Shown: positions 29,929 to 40,400, numbered from the stretch's first letter. The stretch is DNA of 64,000 nt from Shewanella dokdonensis (GCF_018394335.1 NZ_CP074572.1:682001-746000); one strand, 5' to 3'. Numbers and translations are program-made. The notes: a model not told the origin generated them from the letters alone.

Positions 29929-31034
29929 GCTCGGTAATCATCCCATTCTTAATGGGCGTTAGAAGTAGAAGGTTGCGTTATTAAAGCCTGTTTGTATTTC
30001 GGTGGTATGCCACCAATTGCCTTGTTTGGTCGTTCATTGTTGTAAAACCAGCGCCATTCTGTCGCATGTTCTTGTACCTCGGGCAATACTGCTGAATGAA
30101 TATTGATTTAGCCACTTGTAGCAAACTGTACGGTTATACCGCTCCACATACGCATTCTGCTGTGGGTTTCCAGGCTGAATAAACTTCAATTCAACATCGT
30201 GTTTTGCTGCCCACTCTGCCAGTAAAGCGCTGATGTATTCTGGGCCATTGTCACTACGAATTTGTCTGGGCTTGCAGCGCCATTCAATAACTTGATTGAG
30301 CGTGTGGACAACACGCTCAGCTGACAGCGAAAAGTCGACCTCAATCGCCAATCCTTCTCGGTTAAAAACATCAATGATATTAAGCAGTCTGAAGCTGCGG
30401 TCATCTTCGAGCTGGCATGCATAAAGTCCGTAGACCAGCACTGATTTATCGATTCCGGCACTACTAATAATGCATCAGGCGTATCACGTTTTAAGCGCTT
30501 CTTCGGCTTTATCCGCAGATTAAGTTCCAACTCACGGTAAAATCCTAAGCACCCGCTTATGGTTCCAACCAAAGCGTTTCACATTGTGTAAAAAGTAGAA
30601 GCACATTCCAAAACCCCAGTTGCGATGAGTCACAGTTAACCGCAGCAGCCAGTCGGCGATTTGCGCATTGTCATCACTGAGTTTAGCCTGATAGCGGTAA
30701 CAGGTTTCACTCAGCCCAAATAGACGACATGCGAACTTGATGGTAATGGAATGGTGTTGCACCGCCTTTTTTCGATCGCCTCTTTGAGAATTTCGGCTTT
30801 GAGCCGTTCCTCGGCATATTATTATCCCCTTGGGGACATCTTTTTGAGCCGGGCATTTTCCGTTTCTAGCTCTTTAAGCCGAGCCATCATAGGAGCACCG
30901 GCTTCGGCTTGTTTTAAGATCGCCAGGATTTGGCTATCGCTAAATTTTGATGTTTTCATGCAGAATCTCCTGCGCTTATGTTACGAGAAAATTCTACTTT
31001 TGACGCCGGTTAATTTACGGGATGATTACCGCTC
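29929..31034 (-). mobile_element. IS3-family element with target duplication, internally deleted
   Basis: Ends GGTAATCATCCC (29933-29944) and GGGATGATTACC (31019-31030) are inverted repeats, extended by partly matching AGTAGAA/TTCTACT blocks. The four bases GCTC occur on both sides (29929-29932 and 31031-31034), a target duplication of the expected size for this family. The element is about 1.1 kb, against 1.2-1.3 kb for intact relatives. Its transposase genes are disrupted. A fragment of the same kind of element lies at 23.14 kb in the same orientation. Confidence 0.85.
29949..30959 (-). pseudogene. IS3-family transposase genes orfA/orfB, disrupted
   Basis: orfA starts at 30959 (MKTSKFSDSQILAILKQAEAG) but lacks the middle of the helix-turn-helix region, joining directly to MMARLKELETENARLKK; a stop follows. 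orfB continues with MQHHSITIKFACRLFGLSETCYRY, then YRELELNLRIKPKKRLKR, the integrase core [38 protein letters not shown] and [13 protein letters not shown] with the catalytic Asp and Glu, ending PSTSNAH at 29949. At least three frame changes separate these pieces, so the element is not autonomous unless several are sequence errors. Confidence 0.85.
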
Positions 31035-31096
31035 GTTTTGTTTAAACAGGCTAGCAAGGTTATAATCCGGCGTCCGCCTATAGCAGGAGAAATTGC

Positions 31097-31576
31097 TTGT
31101 CTTACAGTTACATTCCACTTGCTGAATACCGCCGCCAGTGGATTTTCAATCACCACGAAATGCCTGTTTCAGAAAAGGAAAAGACGGATATTTTGCCATT
31201 AACCAGCAAAAGTGCCATGGCCTTGTGGAATCGCTGGATCAGCAGCAAAAGCAGCTGTGCAGAAGACTTTGCCAAAGGCGATTGGGCGCTACGCAGTTCC
31301 ACCTGGCATCATACAGACACATGGCAATCTCAATGGGAGAGTGATGATCCGGCACTGCCACTCCCCATCACCGAGTTTATGACTTGGGATGACACCACTC
31401 GAGTCTATTTTTGCATAGAGAAATATGAAATTCTTGAGACCAACTGGGCTCTCTTCAAACGTTACTGGAAGTGTTTTTTATTCTGCGACGATGGTCCACT
31501 GTTAATCAGTACCCAACATCGGCAAGCTATTTGGTTTGCGCAGGACGGAAGCTATCGTCTGGGTCTTCGTGGTTAA
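31097..31576 (+). CDS. DUF2947 family protein
   Basis: 159 aa, no signal peptide. YSYIPLAEYRRQWIFNHHEMPVSE, FMTWDDTTRVYFCIEKYEILETNWALFKRYWKCFLFCDDGPLLI and a C-terminal G-rich RLGLRG fit DUF2947, a family seen in Shewanella, Vibrio and relatives. It is tryptophan-rich and probably cytoplasmic; the function is not known. It marks the return to ordinary chromosome after the IS elements and is followed 17 bases later by a secreted protein gene, perhaps co-transcribed. Confidence 0.75.
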   Translation: MSYSYIPLAEYRRQWIFNHHEMPVSEKEKTDILPLTSKSAMALWNRWISSKSSCAEDFAKGDWALRSSTWHHTDTWQSQWESDDPALPLPITEFMTWDDTTRVYFCIEKYEILETNWALFKRYWKCFLFCDDGPLLISTQHRQAIWFAQDGSYRLGLRG

Positions 31577-31593
31577 TTGTTACAGGAAATTCT

Positions 31594-32148
31594 ATGAAAT
31601 TTATATCGTTGAGCTGCTTGCTACTGTTGTTATCCCTCTCCGTTTCAGCCAGAGAAGTGTCTGGTGTAGATGTGCCCGAAACCCTGTCACTAACGCAGTC
31701 ACCTTTACAGCTCAACGGTGCGGGCGTTCGCAGTAAGTTTTTTATGGATCTATATGTGGGAAGTTTGTATCTACCTACGCCAGCCAGTACCACAGCTGAG
31801 GTTCTTAACGAAGCAACCGCGGTTGTCAGCCTGAAGATCCTCTCTGGTCTTATCACCTCAGAGAAAATGCGCAATGCTATTAAAGAGGGATTTGACGATG
31901 CCACCGATGGTCAAACGCAACCAATAGCGGCAGACATCCAGCATTTTACGGAACTGTTTGCAGACGAAATCAAGGTTGGCGATGAATTTTTGCTCGTGGC
32001 CGATAAACAACACGGCGTGACGGCTTACAAGAATGGAGTTGCCAAAGATACTATTACTGGCGAAGCATTCCGCGAGGCCCTGCTGAACATCTGGCTCGGA
32101 GATGAACCCGCGCAGAAAAGCCTGAAACGAGAAATGCTTGGCCAATAA
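31594..32148 (+). CDS. Secreted chalcone isomerase-like protein
   Basis: 184 aa from ATG 31594 (ribosome site CAGGAAAT; longer in-frame starts would destroy the signal peptide). MKFISLSCLLLLLSLSVSAREV is a signal peptide. The mature part has LNGAGVRSKFFMDLYVGSLYLP and later FREALLNIWLGDEPAQKSLKREML, the pattern of the bacterial chalcone-isomerase-like family (fatty-acid-binding or unknown role rather than flavonoid chemistry). Convergent with the outer membrane protein gene downstream. Confidence 0.75.
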   Translation: MKFISLSCLLLLLSLSVSAREVSGVDVPETLSLTQSPLQLNGAGVRSKFFMDLYVGSLYLPTPASTTAEVLNEATAVVSLKILSGLITSEKMRNAIKEGFDDATDGQTQPIAADIQHFTELFADEIKVGDEFLLVADKQHGVTAYKNGVAKDTITGEAFREALLNIWLGDEPAQKSLKREMLGQ

Positions 32149-32172
32149 ACCCGCTGAGCCCTGTGACTTCAA

Positions 32173-33052
32173 CTAAAAACGATAGCGCAGTTGCAGGGCG
32201 CCGCTGACATAATCATCCAAAGCCACAGTGCCATGTTCACCATCTTTCAAATCCGGCGACACGCTGTACCCCAGATAAAAGTTCAGCGCAGTGTCTGATG
32301 TGATATGCCACCCCACGCGGCTGAACAGTCGCCATTCAGACAGTTCTACCACCTGCTGCTCATGCGCCAAAATTCGTTCAGTATGCTTGCTACTGCCAAT
32401 GCCCCATTGCAGTGCCGGAGTGAGGTCGTAAGCCAGTTCGATACCCGCGCCCCCGAAAAATCCGGCATTAATGGATTACCTAAACGCCATTTATCGGAAA
32501 TCTGCCAGTTAAACAGCACTAACGGTAAAAACCTGACCTTACCGATATCGTTGAAATAAGCACCTCCGACCCCCAATAATTACCGCTGGCATAGTGCCGC
32601 ATGGCGCCGGCCATAATGCCGTAGCTTTTACTATCCGCCAATGAAGCATCATTAGCATAAGCAAATTGCAGCGTAGGCGCGGCCATCAATGACCAGCCAT
32701 TGCCGAGCTGATGGCTTAACATCAGATTACCATGGTAACGTCTAGCTGATTCAAAAGGGGCTTGCTGAGCATACTGCGCTGGCACTTTCCAGTCCCAATC
32801 CAGCCAGTCGATGCCAAGATTAGCACTTAAACGCCAGGTTGGTGCCAATGTCCAGTTGCTACGCGCGCCTAATTGCCATGATTGCCGACCTAACTGCCCG
32901 CCATTATCAATGTCGGCATCAGCACTCATACTCTTGGTCAAACTCACACTGTAAGTAGTTGCAGCCTGGGGTTCCGCAATTGCGGTCGTAGTTGTCACCA
33001 AGGACACCAGCGTCACTATCAGCTTTCCGACTCGTTCCATCATATACCTCAT
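32173..33052 (-). CDS. Outer membrane beta-barrel protein; two frameshifts
   Basis: Begins with a signal peptide (GKLIVTLVSLVTTTTAIA) and continues with alternating aromatic/polar strands. The corrected protein ends LDDYVSGALQLRYRF, with the C-terminal Phe required for barrel assembly. The two shifts are cured by one base each at the C5 run 32570-32574 (GNYWGVGGAYFNDIGK) and the A5 run 32456-32460 (DFFGGAGIELAYDLTP), giving about 293 aa. It is probably a conserved Shewanella outer membrane protein of unknown transport role (DUF6268-like). It lies divergent to a chemoreceptor gene. Confidence 0.7.
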
Positions 33053-33411
33053 GTTGCGCTATCCAAGATAATCGCGGCTGTAGTACATTTATGCTTATTC
33101 CGCTACCGGCTATTTCGTAGCATACTAACAGTCATCCACCTAAAAACCATAATGTTATTCACAACCGTTTGTTATTTAATAAATATTTAATTTTACACTG
33201 AAAGATTTTTAGTGATTGCCTGTAAAATCATCAATTATCAATAATTAAGCTTTAATTGATCCAAGAAAACAAAGTTGTGGCCGATAAAGGCTATAATGAC
33301 GGTGTTTATCCGTTCCTGAGCAACCTCCTGCTGCAATTCAATATGTTCCAAATAGAACAATTGGGGGATTTAAAGCAGGTGTAATACCGACTAATAACTA
33401 GAGATAGACAG
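33053..33411. other. 359-bp divergent intergenic region
   Basis: No gene seen. It is AT-rich, includes the FliA-type promoter listed next, and has a run CAATATGTTCCAAATAGAACAATTG with a TGTTC/GAACA inverted pair at about 33340-33365. The ribosome site for the chemoreceptor is weak (AGAGATAGACAG). Confidence 0.4.
33261..33287 (+). promoter_or_regulatory. FliA (sigma-28) promoter for the chemoreceptor gene
   Basis: CCAAG (33261-33265), 14 bases, then GCCGATAA (33280-33287). The -10 element is a perfect match to the sigma-28 consensus and the -35 matches TCAAG/TAAAG in four of five positions, with correct spacing. The next gene, 124 bases downstream on the same strand, is a methyl-accepting chemotaxis protein, a usual FliA target. 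Confidence 0.75.
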
Positions 33412-35418
33412 ATGAATTATCGCAACTGGCCTATAGCCAAACAGATTGGGACACTGGCATTTGTACTGACAGTACTCGTTTTTGGTGTTGTTGGCACAAT
33501 TTCCTATCAGACAGCATCTACCGCATTGAAAGATAAAGCCCTTTCAGCGATGACTAAAGAGATGCACAGCGTTAATGATTTACTAGAGCTGCAATACCAG
33601 TCACTACTGGTGATAGCACACCGTAATGCTGATGTCTTTCGTGCCATGTATCCCGGTCATTTTTCCAAACCTGCCGGACAAACCACTGAAGTTTTAGGCA
33701 AAACCACCCCAACGCTGATGCACGATTCGGAGTTAGTCAACTCCTCCATCAGTAAAGTCGACCGTTTTGCCAAACTTTCCGGTGGTACGGCTACCGTATT
33801 TGTTAAAGATGGCGATGATTTTTTACGTATCTCCACCTCATTGAAGAAAAGTGATGGTAGCCGGGCACTTGGAACTTATCTGGGCAAGAATCACCCCGGT
33901 TACAGCAAACTGATCAGTGGTAAAGATTATGAAGGTTATGCCAGGCTGTTTGGCAAAGATTACATGACCGTTTACAAGCCGATTAAGGACATGCAGGGCG
34001 CTGTTGTGGGTATTCTTTACATTGGCTTTGATATCAGCGAGTCGATGACTGAAATTCAAGATGCCGTCAAAAAGTTAACCATTGAAGAAAGTGGCAGTTA
34101 TATCCTGCTCAAACAATCAGACCTGTCGGTCATTGCTGACCGGACGCTGACGACTGGTGAGGTTCCCACAACCGCCCAACTCAACGGCTTGCCACTGCAA
34201 TCAATCGTTAATAACCGTACCTTGGTGCAGTACCAGAGTAACGATGGCAACAATATGGTCGCGATGAGCGATGATATTCCCGGCTGGCAGTGGTTACTGG
34301 TGGGTAAAGTCAAAACCAAAGAGCTGAATGAAGAAAGCAGAACCTTGTTACTGATCAACGTCGCCGTGTCATTCGTCGGCATTATTGCGATCACCGCCTT
34401 ACTGTCGATGGTGCTACTCAACACCATCAAACCGCTGCGCCGTCTACAGCAACATATGGAACACTTGGGCCAAGGTGACCTCAGCATTGATCTGCCGATG
34501 ACAGATGATCATAGTCAGAATGAAGTCAGTCGCATCACGGCCAGCGCCCGGCAGATGACACTCAATCTGCGCAAACTGATCACCGAGCTGCTCAACTCAG
34601 TTCAAACGTTGGATTACCAAGCTGAGCAAGCACAGAAGACCGCCAAACTGAACGGCGAAGAATCAAAAGCCTTGATGAGCCAGACCGATCAGATAGCGAC
34701 CGCCATAGAAGAGATGTCGACATCTATTCGCGATGTGGCTAATCATGCCGGAGAAAGTGCAGAACAAAGCGCAGAAGTAGACAACGCTTCTCGAGAAGGC
34801 CACCAACAGTTGATCCAGGTAGTGGAAAGCCTGAATATGCTGGCACAGCAACTGAGCCAGAGTCAGCAGGCGGTTGAAGGCGTAGCCAAAGAAAGCGAAG
34901 CCATCAATACCATTACCGATGTGATTAATGGCATTGCCGAACAAACCAATCTGTTGGCACTGAATGCCGCCATTGAGGCCGCGAGAGCGGGTGAGCAAGG
35001 GCGCGGTTTTGCCGTAGTTGCAGATGAGGTACGTACGCTTGCTAGCCGTACCCAAGCTTCCATCTCAGAGATCAGCCAAACTATCGTCCAACTGCAAGCC
35101 AAAGTGAAAGATACCGCCACCCGCATGACGCAGAGCCACCAGTTGGGCAGCACATCCGCTGAACAAGGTGAAGCCGCTAACCAGCAACTCAGCGCCATTA
35201 CTGAGCGTATTGCGTCGCTGGCAATATCGGTAAGCAGTATTGCCAGCGCCACAGAGCAACAAAGCGCAGTAGCTGACGAAGTCACCCGCAATCTGCATGA
35301 AATTACCGAACTGGCGAAAGAAGGTGATTCCCGAGCCCATGACACAGTGACATCCGCTAAAGAGCTAGCTGATGTGGCTGCCGCCTTGAAACAGCAGATT
35401 GGTGTATTCAGAGTTTAA
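33412..35418 (+). CDS. Methyl-accepting chemotaxis protein with periplasmic Cache domain
   Basis: 668 aa. One membrane helix at about residues 13-33 ([21 protein letters not shown]); a periplasmic Cache_3/Cache_2-type sensor ([52 protein letters not shown]); a second helix near 310-335 ([21 protein letters not shown]); a HAMP segment ([20 protein letters not shown]); and a cytoplasmic signalling domain with the conserved tip ([20 protein letters not shown]) and [15 protein letters not shown]. It sends ligand signals to CheA/CheW. No C-terminal CheR-docking pentapeptide is seen (it ends QQIGVFRV). The frame is intact; a FliA promoter lies upstream and a strong terminator follows. Confidence 0.95.
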   Translation: MNYRNWPIAKQIGTLAFVLTVLVFGVVGTISYQTASTALKDKALSAMTKEMHSVNDLLELQYQSLLVIAHRNADVFRAMYPGHFSKPAGQTTEVLGKTTPTLMHDSELVNSSISKVDRFAKLSGGTATVFVKDGDDFLRISTSLKKSDGSRALGTYLGKNHPGYSKLISGKDYEGYARLFGKDYMTVYKPIKDMQGAVVGILYIGFDISESMTEIQDAVKKLTIEESGSYILLKQSDLSVIADRTLTTGEVPTTAQLNGLPLQSIVNNRTLVQYQSNDGNNMVAMSDDIPGWQWLLVGKVKTKELNEESRTLLLINVAVSFVGIIAITALLSMVLLNTIKPLRRLQQHMEHLGQGDLSIDLPMTDDHSQNEVSRITASARQMTLNLRKLITELLNSVQTLDYQAEQAQKTAKLNGEESKALMSQTDQIATAIEEMSTSIRDVANHAGESAEQSAEVDNASREGHQQLIQVVESLNMLAQQLSQSQQAVEGVAKESEAINTITDVINGIAEQTNLLALNAAIEAARAGEQGRGFAVVADEVRTLASRTQASISEISQTIVQLQAKVKDTATRMTQSHQLGSTSAEQGEAANQQLSAITERIASLAISVSSIASATEQQSAVADEVTRNLHEITELAKEGDSRAHDTVTSAKELADVAAALKQQIGVFRV

Positions 35419-35426
35419 TACCGACA

Positions 35427-35452
35427 AAGAAGGCGCTGAAAAGCGCCTTCTT
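35427..35452. terminator. Bidirectional rho-independent terminator
   Basis: AAGAAGGCGCT and AGCGCCTTCTT form a perfect 11-bp stem with a GAAA loop between two convergent genes. Flanking A and T bases make it usable in both directions, though the T run is short. Confidence 0.85.
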
Positions 35453-35469
35453 AATGTGAGATAGACGAA

Positions 35470-35876
35470 CTACTGCTGTAAGTTTTCCAGTGGTACAGCT
35501 TTCATAATAACTTCAGTGGTGTTCTTACCGTTATTGATCACCGGATAACGGTCATAGGTCTGAAAGATCACCCTTCCCTGATACATGATCATCGCTACCA
35601 CCCCATAGTTGGTTTTACTGTCTACTGAGTCGGCTGGCAAAATGAATTTGAATGGCACCGGCACCCGCGCAATATTAAACGACTTCTGCGCCACAATTGC
35701 GCCGGGGGTATCCAGATCGATAATGGCAATAGTAATACTGCAACCATCTGGCAGCATGATCCGCTCATGGTAAGAAGCCGCCCCATTAACCACCACCGGT
35801 GCAGGTGGTGCAACAGTCACACATCCCCCAGCCATAACATTCCGGTAGCTATCAGCAGCGTTTTTAATACCTGCAT
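35470..35876 (-). CDS. YbaY/pilotin-like lipoprotein; one frameshift
   Basis: From ATG 35876 the reverse strand reads MQVLKTLLIATGML. One extra base near 35832-35838 joins it to MAGGCVTVAPPAPVVV, giving a lipobox (LMAGGC) with Cys at about residue 19. The body (ITIAIIDLDTPGAIVAQKSF, VPVPFKFILPADSVD, YGVVAMIMYQGRVIFQTYDRYPV) is the YbaY/type III pilotin-like beta-sandwich. In E. coli the corresponding lipoprotein gene is adjacent to tesB, as here, which supports the call. About 135 aa. The role is unknown; it is probably an outer membrane lipoprotein. Confidence 0.7.
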
Positions 35877-35881
35877 GCTTA

Positions 35882-36754
35882 TTATTCCTTCTTAATATTG
35901 GTCATTCTTATCAGTCCTTCCTGTGATGCCGAAGCAATCAACTGTCCCTGCTGATTAAAGAATTGCCCACGGACGTAACCGCGACTCCCATAGGCATTGG
36001 GGCTATCCACTGCATACAGCAACCATTCACCGATGTTTACTGGTCGATGAAACCACATCGCATGATCAATAGTTGCCATTCTAATCCCCGGCGTTAGAAA
36101 CGATACGCCATGAGGCTGTACGGCGGTTACCAGAAAATTAAAATCCGAGGCATAAGCCAGCAGATAATCGTGCATACAATGTTCAGCAGGCAAACGACCA
36201 TTCGCCCGCATCCACACATAACGAGTAGGCTCGGTTGCCGCAGGTGCAACAGGGTTTAAGGGGTTCACCATCCGCATTTCTATGGGGGCATCGGCCAGAA
36301 ATTTCTCTAGGATCTTTGGTGGCACTCTATCGCGCATAGTCATCGCGAGTTCTTGCTGGTTCATCAGGCCGTCGGGGCCGGGAACATCGGGCATCGGCGC
36401 CTGATGTTCAAACCCGTCTTCGGGTTCCTGAAACGAACAAGTCATATAAAATATCGGGCGACCTTTCTGGATGGCTTTCACCCGTCTGGCACTGAAACTA
36501 CCGCCATCACGCATATTTTCCACATCATAGATAATTGGCAGGGTTTCATCTCCGGCGCGGAGAAAATAGGAGTGTAGTGAGTGCGCCTGACGCTCTGGCG
36601 GTACCGTCTGTCTGGCAGCGCTCAACGCCTGTCCCATCACCTGACCACCGAAAACATGTCCAAATCCCAAATCCTGACTCTGACCGCGAAATAATCCCAT
36701 TTCTATCGGTTCAAGTGTCAGCAGCGAAAGCAGTTCATCCAATACCTGGCTCAT
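35882..36754 (-). CDS. tesB: Acyl-CoA thioesterase II
   Basis: 290 aa, the usual length. A double hot-dog enzyme that hydrolyses a broad range of acyl-CoAs in the cytoplasm. Conserved segments include [55 protein letters not shown], and the C-terminal active-site region [14 protein letters not shown], which carries the catalytic Asp. Downstream on the same strand, 5 bases away, is the YbaY-like lipoprotein. The frame is intact. Confidence 0.93.
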   Translation of the reverse strand: MSQVLDELLSLLTLEPIEMGLFRGQSQDLGFGHVFGGQVMGQALSAARQTVPPERQAHSLHSYFLRAGDETLPIIYDVENMRDGGSFSARRVKAIQKGRPIFYMTCSFQEPEDGFEHQAPMPDVPGPDGLMNQQELAMTMRDRVPPKILEKFLADAPIEMRMVNPLNPVAPAATEPTRYVWMRANGRLPAEHCMHDYLLAYASDFNFLVTAVQPHGVSFLTPGIRMATIDHAMWFHRPVNIGEWLLYAVDSPNAYGSRGYVRGQFFNQQGQLIASASQEGLIRMTNIKKE

Positions 36755-36878
36755 ATCATCCCATTGACTGTGAATAGGTAACGATAAAGAGTACCGCAGG
36801 CGCAGGGTTAAATGCCAGTTTTCGCGGATTATTCCAGTAATACGCCGTGCTCACGGCACGCATTGCGAGCCCATTTGA

Positions 36879-37706
36879 CTATCTGTTCTTCACCACTTTT
36901 CTGGAAACTGAAAGGATGTGCTTTGCTAAGTTTCGGCCAGATTTTTCCCACCAGTTCGGGGTACAGTCATCAGCACTAAAATAAGCCGGATTGGTTTCCG
37001 CCAGCCGCAATCGGCTGATACTTCCAGCCGCCGCCAACACATGTTGGCCAGTGGGGGCGGATGCGCCTAACAGGTACATGGCCGCAGCCACAGGCGCTTC
37101 TATCGAGAACATCGCGCCCACATCATCTGCCATATGGTGCCCGGTCATGCCGTTCAGCACTTGGGTACAAAGGCTGTTAACGCAGATATTGTAGCTCTGC
37201 CCTTCTAGGCTCAAACTGTTTACCAAGCCTATCAGCGCCATTTTGGCACTGGCATATGCCGCCTCAAACTGATCGCCAAACAGACCACTCGCCCCGGTTA
37301 ACATCAAAATCCGACCAAACGCCTGCTGTCGCATCAGCGGCCAGAATGCCTGACAGAACAAAAAGCTGCCGGTAAGATCAACATCTATCTGGCGGCGCCA
37401 ATCACTCAGAGAAATTTTTTCAAACGGACAAGAACGGTGAACGCCGGCACAGAGCAGCAGAAAGTCCACTTGAGAGCATGTAAGTATCTGCTGACAAACA
37501 TCCGTCACCTGCGCAGCATTAGCCACATCGCAATAGAAATACTTTACGTCGGCACCTAACGCGGCTATCGCTGCCGCAGTTTCCCGACAATCCTGATTGT
37601 CGACCAGTACAACGCTTGCTCCTCGTTGCGCCAGAGCAATGGCAAATGCCCGCCCCAATCCTGAAGCTGCGCCCGTAACCACTGCAGTCCTGTGCTGGAA
37701 ACGCAT
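36879..37706 (-). CDS. Short-chain dehydrogenase/reductase of unknown substrate
   Basis: The start at 37706 (MRFQHRTAVVTG) is preferred because AGGAG lies 9 bases upstream; in-frame starts exist up to 37787. The cofactor motif TGAASGLGRAFA, a modified NNAG (LLCAGVH), the Ser region MLTGASGLFG and YASAKMAL with Tyr-x-x-x-Lys are present. The C-terminal 60 residues (AETNPAYFSADDCTPNWWEKSG) extend beyond a standard SDR. It could act in fatty acid or aromatic compound metabolism near tesB and menA, but nothing in the sequence settles the substrate. Confidence 0.8.
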   Translation of the reverse strand: MRFQHRTAVVTGAASGLGRAFAIALAQRGASVVLVDNQDCRETAAAIAALGADVKYFYCDVANAAQVTDVCQQILTCSQVDFLLLCAGVHRSCPFEKISLSDWRRQIDVDLTGSFLFCQAFWPLMRQQAFGRILMLTGASGLFGDQFEAAYASAKMALIGLVNSLSLEGQSYNICVNSLCTQVLNGMTGHHMADDVGAMFSIEAPVAAAMYLLGASAPTGQHVLAAAGSISRLRLAETNPAYFSADDCTPNWWEKSGRNLAKHILSVSRKVVKNR

Positions 37707-37927
37707 AATGTCCATCTCCTCAGCATATTGATGCCTGGATAGATTTACGACCGATTCACACTTCTTTCGCTTCAATCCACAATCCATTATGGCTATATTT
37801 TTCTTGGAAGGTTGCCCAACAAATGTGCGCTAATTCAAACTCTTTTACATGCATTTATCCGATTGTGCTAACTTTCGCTTGGCTTCTTGGTATCCTATAC
37901 CTCGTAGAAAGTCTGTTGATGTGAATC

Positions 37928-38800
37928 GTGAATATGAATCCTTGGTTTCTGGCAATACGCCCCGGACACTGCCTGCCGCTGCAGGCCTTATTGATTGGCA
38001 ATATGCTGGCACTGCCTCTGGAAAAATTCAGTTGGACGGTGGCGATTATCTCCATGACATGTGCCTTGTTGTTGCAAATTGCAGTGAATCTGGCAAACGA
38101 CTATTTTGATTTCAAAAATGGGATCGATACCGCAGAACGGGTCGGCCCGACGCGAGTGACCCAAAGTGGCATGCTGGCGCCCTATAAAGTGCGCAATGCC
38201 ATGACGCTATGTCTGATATTGTCATTGGCGGTCGGTGGTTATCTCATCTGGCACGGTGGTTGGCCAATCGCATTTTTAGCCGCAGCCTCTATGTTGGCAG
38301 CATTAGGCTATAGCGGTGGTCCGTACCCGCTGGCTTCCCACGGTTTAGGTGAACTGGCGGCATTTGTCTTTTTCGGGCTAGTTGCCGTTGTGGGCAGCTA
38401 CTACCTGCAAGCAGGCGACACCACAATGGCATCATGGTTGCTGGGCTGTGCGGTTGGTTTGCTCAATGCCGCAATTATGCTGGTTAACAACACTCGCGAC
38501 ATTATGACCGACACCAAAGCCGGCAAGAAAACGCTCGCCGTGCGCATTGGCGAAGCCCAAGCACGGGTACTGTATCAGGCGTTGTTGTATCTGCCATTTG
38601 GTCTGATTATCGCAGGTTTTCTGTTGGGACAATTACCGGGATTTCCGGTGCTATTGGCGGGCCTGTCACTGATTATGGCGCGGAAGTTATCTTCTGATTT
38701 CTATCAGGGTTCCGGCGAAGCGCTTAACCCGCTATTAGGGAAAACTGCCAAACTGACCATGATGTTCAGTGCACTATTCAGTGTAGGTTTAATGTTCTGA
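37928..38800 (+). CDS. menA: MenA: 1,4-dihydroxy-2-naphthoate polyprenyltransferase
   Basis: 290 aa as read. A UbiA-type membrane prenyltransferase with both Asp-rich motifs: NLANDYFDFKNGID and NNTRDIMTDTKAGKKTLA, followed by further helices. It attaches the isoprenoid tail to make demethylmenaquinone, needed for anaerobic respiration. The start is GTG 37928 or ATG 37934. The N-terminus AIRPGHCLPLQALLIGN is odd: the family has AIRPRTLPAA here, and exactly that (RTLPAAAG) appears in the +1 frame at about 37973-37995. Three missing bases (C at 37970-37973, and C and T near 37986-37989) would explain it while keeping the frame overall. A strong terminator follows. Confidence 0.93.
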   Translation: MNMNPWFLAIRPGHCLPLQALLIGNMLALPLEKFSWTVAIISMTCALLLQIAVNLANDYFDFKNGIDTAERVGPTRVTQSGMLAPYKVRNAMTLCLILSLAVGGYLIWHGGWPIAFLAAASMLAALGYSGGPYPLASHGLGELAAFVFFGLVAVVGSYYLQAGDTTMASWLLGCAVGLLNAAIMLVNNTRDIMTDTKAGKKTLAVRIGEAQARVLYQALLYLPFGLIIAGFLLGQLPGFPVLLAGLSLIMARKLSSDFYQGSGEALNPLLGKTAKLTMMFSALFSVGLMF

Positions 38801-38827
38801 CCTATGTTCTAACAGCTAAACGGCATT

Positions 38828-38861
38828 GATAAAAAAGCTTCCCAATGGAAGCTTTTTTATC
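38828..38861. terminator. Bidirectional rho-independent terminator between menA and gnd
   Basis: GATAAAAAAGCTTCC pairs with GGAAGCTTTTTTATC (15-bp stem) around a CAAT loop. A and T runs on both sides serve the two convergent genes. Confidence 0.9.
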
Positions 38862-38880
38862 ATCTGATACCAGATAGTTA

Positions 38881-40400
38881 TCAGCCGATTTTAACTAATG
38901 TACGTTCAGCCTGGCTCCAGTTCAGGTGATACTTTTCCCCGCGGGTTTATCTGTACGCTCAAAAGTGTGAGAACCAAAGAAATCACGTTGTCCCTGCAGC
39001 AGATTGGCCGGCAAAGTAGCACAACGGAAGCTGTCATAATAAGCCAGTGCTGAGCTGATACAAGGCACAGGAACGCCGTTCAAAGCCGCGGTAGCCACTA
39101 CTTGTCGCCATTGAGGCTGTAACTGTGACAGTACGCTGGCAAAACTCTGCGCTTGCAGCAGATTATCCAGTTGTGGTGCCGCCTGATAAGCATCCGTAAT
39201 CGTCTGCAAGAAATCGGCACGAATAATACAGCCAGCACGCCAGATACTAGCGATGGCCGCAAAATCCAACTGCCAGCCCTGCTCTTTGGCATTCATTGCC
39301 ATCAGTTGAAAACCTTGGGCATAGGCACTGACTTTAGCGCAGTAAAGGGCCGCTTCTAGCGCCTCAATAAGCGCTTGGCGCTGTGCCGCATCAATATTGG
39401 TCTGTGGCCCTTGCAGTTGTTGACTGAGTTGTAACCGCAGCGCTTTTTGAGTGCTCATCGCCCTGGCATATACCGCCTCGGCAATGGTCGGTGCAGGACA
39501 CCCTATCTGCAAACTGCTGACCGCCGTCCATAGGCCAGTGCCTTTCTGTCCGGCTTTATCGAGGATCATCTCCACCAACGGCTTACTTGTTAGCGGATCC
39601 TGCTGTTTCAGCACTTCGGCGCTGATACCGATAAGATAGCTATTGAGTTTGCCCTGATTCCACTGTTCAAAAACACTGGCAATTTCAGCAGCATTCATCC
39701 CCAGACCTTGATGCAGGATCTGATATGCTTCGCAAATCAACTGCATATCGGCATACTCAATACCGTTATGCACCATTTTGACATAATGGCCGGAACCCGA
39801 AGGACCAATATAAGTGGTGCACGGTTCACCGTCTTTAATTGCCTGACCTGGCTGCGTCCGTTCTATTGGCTGCCCAGTAGCCTTGTCAACTTTAGCGGCA
39901 ATTGCACGCCAGATTGGGGCAATATGTTCCCAGGCGGTTTTATCGCCACTCGGCATTAAGGAAGGCCCAAAGCGGGCGCCAACTTCACCACCAGAAACAG
40001 CTGAACTGAAAAATATAAACTTGCCTTTATAGCTTTGTTCACGGGCGATGGTGTCAGTCCACAAACTGTTACCGGTATCGATGACAATATCATCACTGTC
40101 GATGCCAGCCGCAATCAATGCCTGACAAACACCATCGACAGGTTTACCGGCTGGCACCGATAACAGCAGCACGCGAGGTTTGCTCAGAGATTGCAACAGC
40201 GCTGACATGGAATCGAAGCCCTTGAGCACTAAACCGCGCGCAGGCACTTCTGCCAACGCTTGCTGTTCAGCCGCAGAGACCTTGGCAGCATCTAGGTCAA
40301 AAGCGGCCACGCGGTAACCATTATCCACAATGTTGAGGGCCAGATTCTTACCCATCACCCCTAGGCCGATAACCCCAATGTCAGCAGATTGGAATTTCAT
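38881..40400 (-). CDS. gnd: 6-phosphogluconate dehydrogenase (decarboxylating); one frameshift at 3' end
   Basis: Oxidative pentose phosphate enzyme making ribulose 5-phosphate, CO2 and NADPH. It has IGVIGLGVMGKNLALNI (cofactor loop), SGGEVGARFGPSLMPSG, GHYVKMVHNGIEYADMQLI with the catalytic Lys, and ILDKAGQKGTGLWT. The frame ends early at GKSIT, but one extra base in the C4 run 38937-38940 gives KPAGEKYHLNWSQAERTLVKIG and a stop at 38881, the normal C-terminus and a length of about 506 aa. Confidence 0.93.

Noticed and set aside
22318..31034. A composite transposon carrying the bacteriocin genes
   Set aside because: The left IS3 piece is only about 76 bases, the elements are of different families and partly deleted, and no matching outer target duplication was found.
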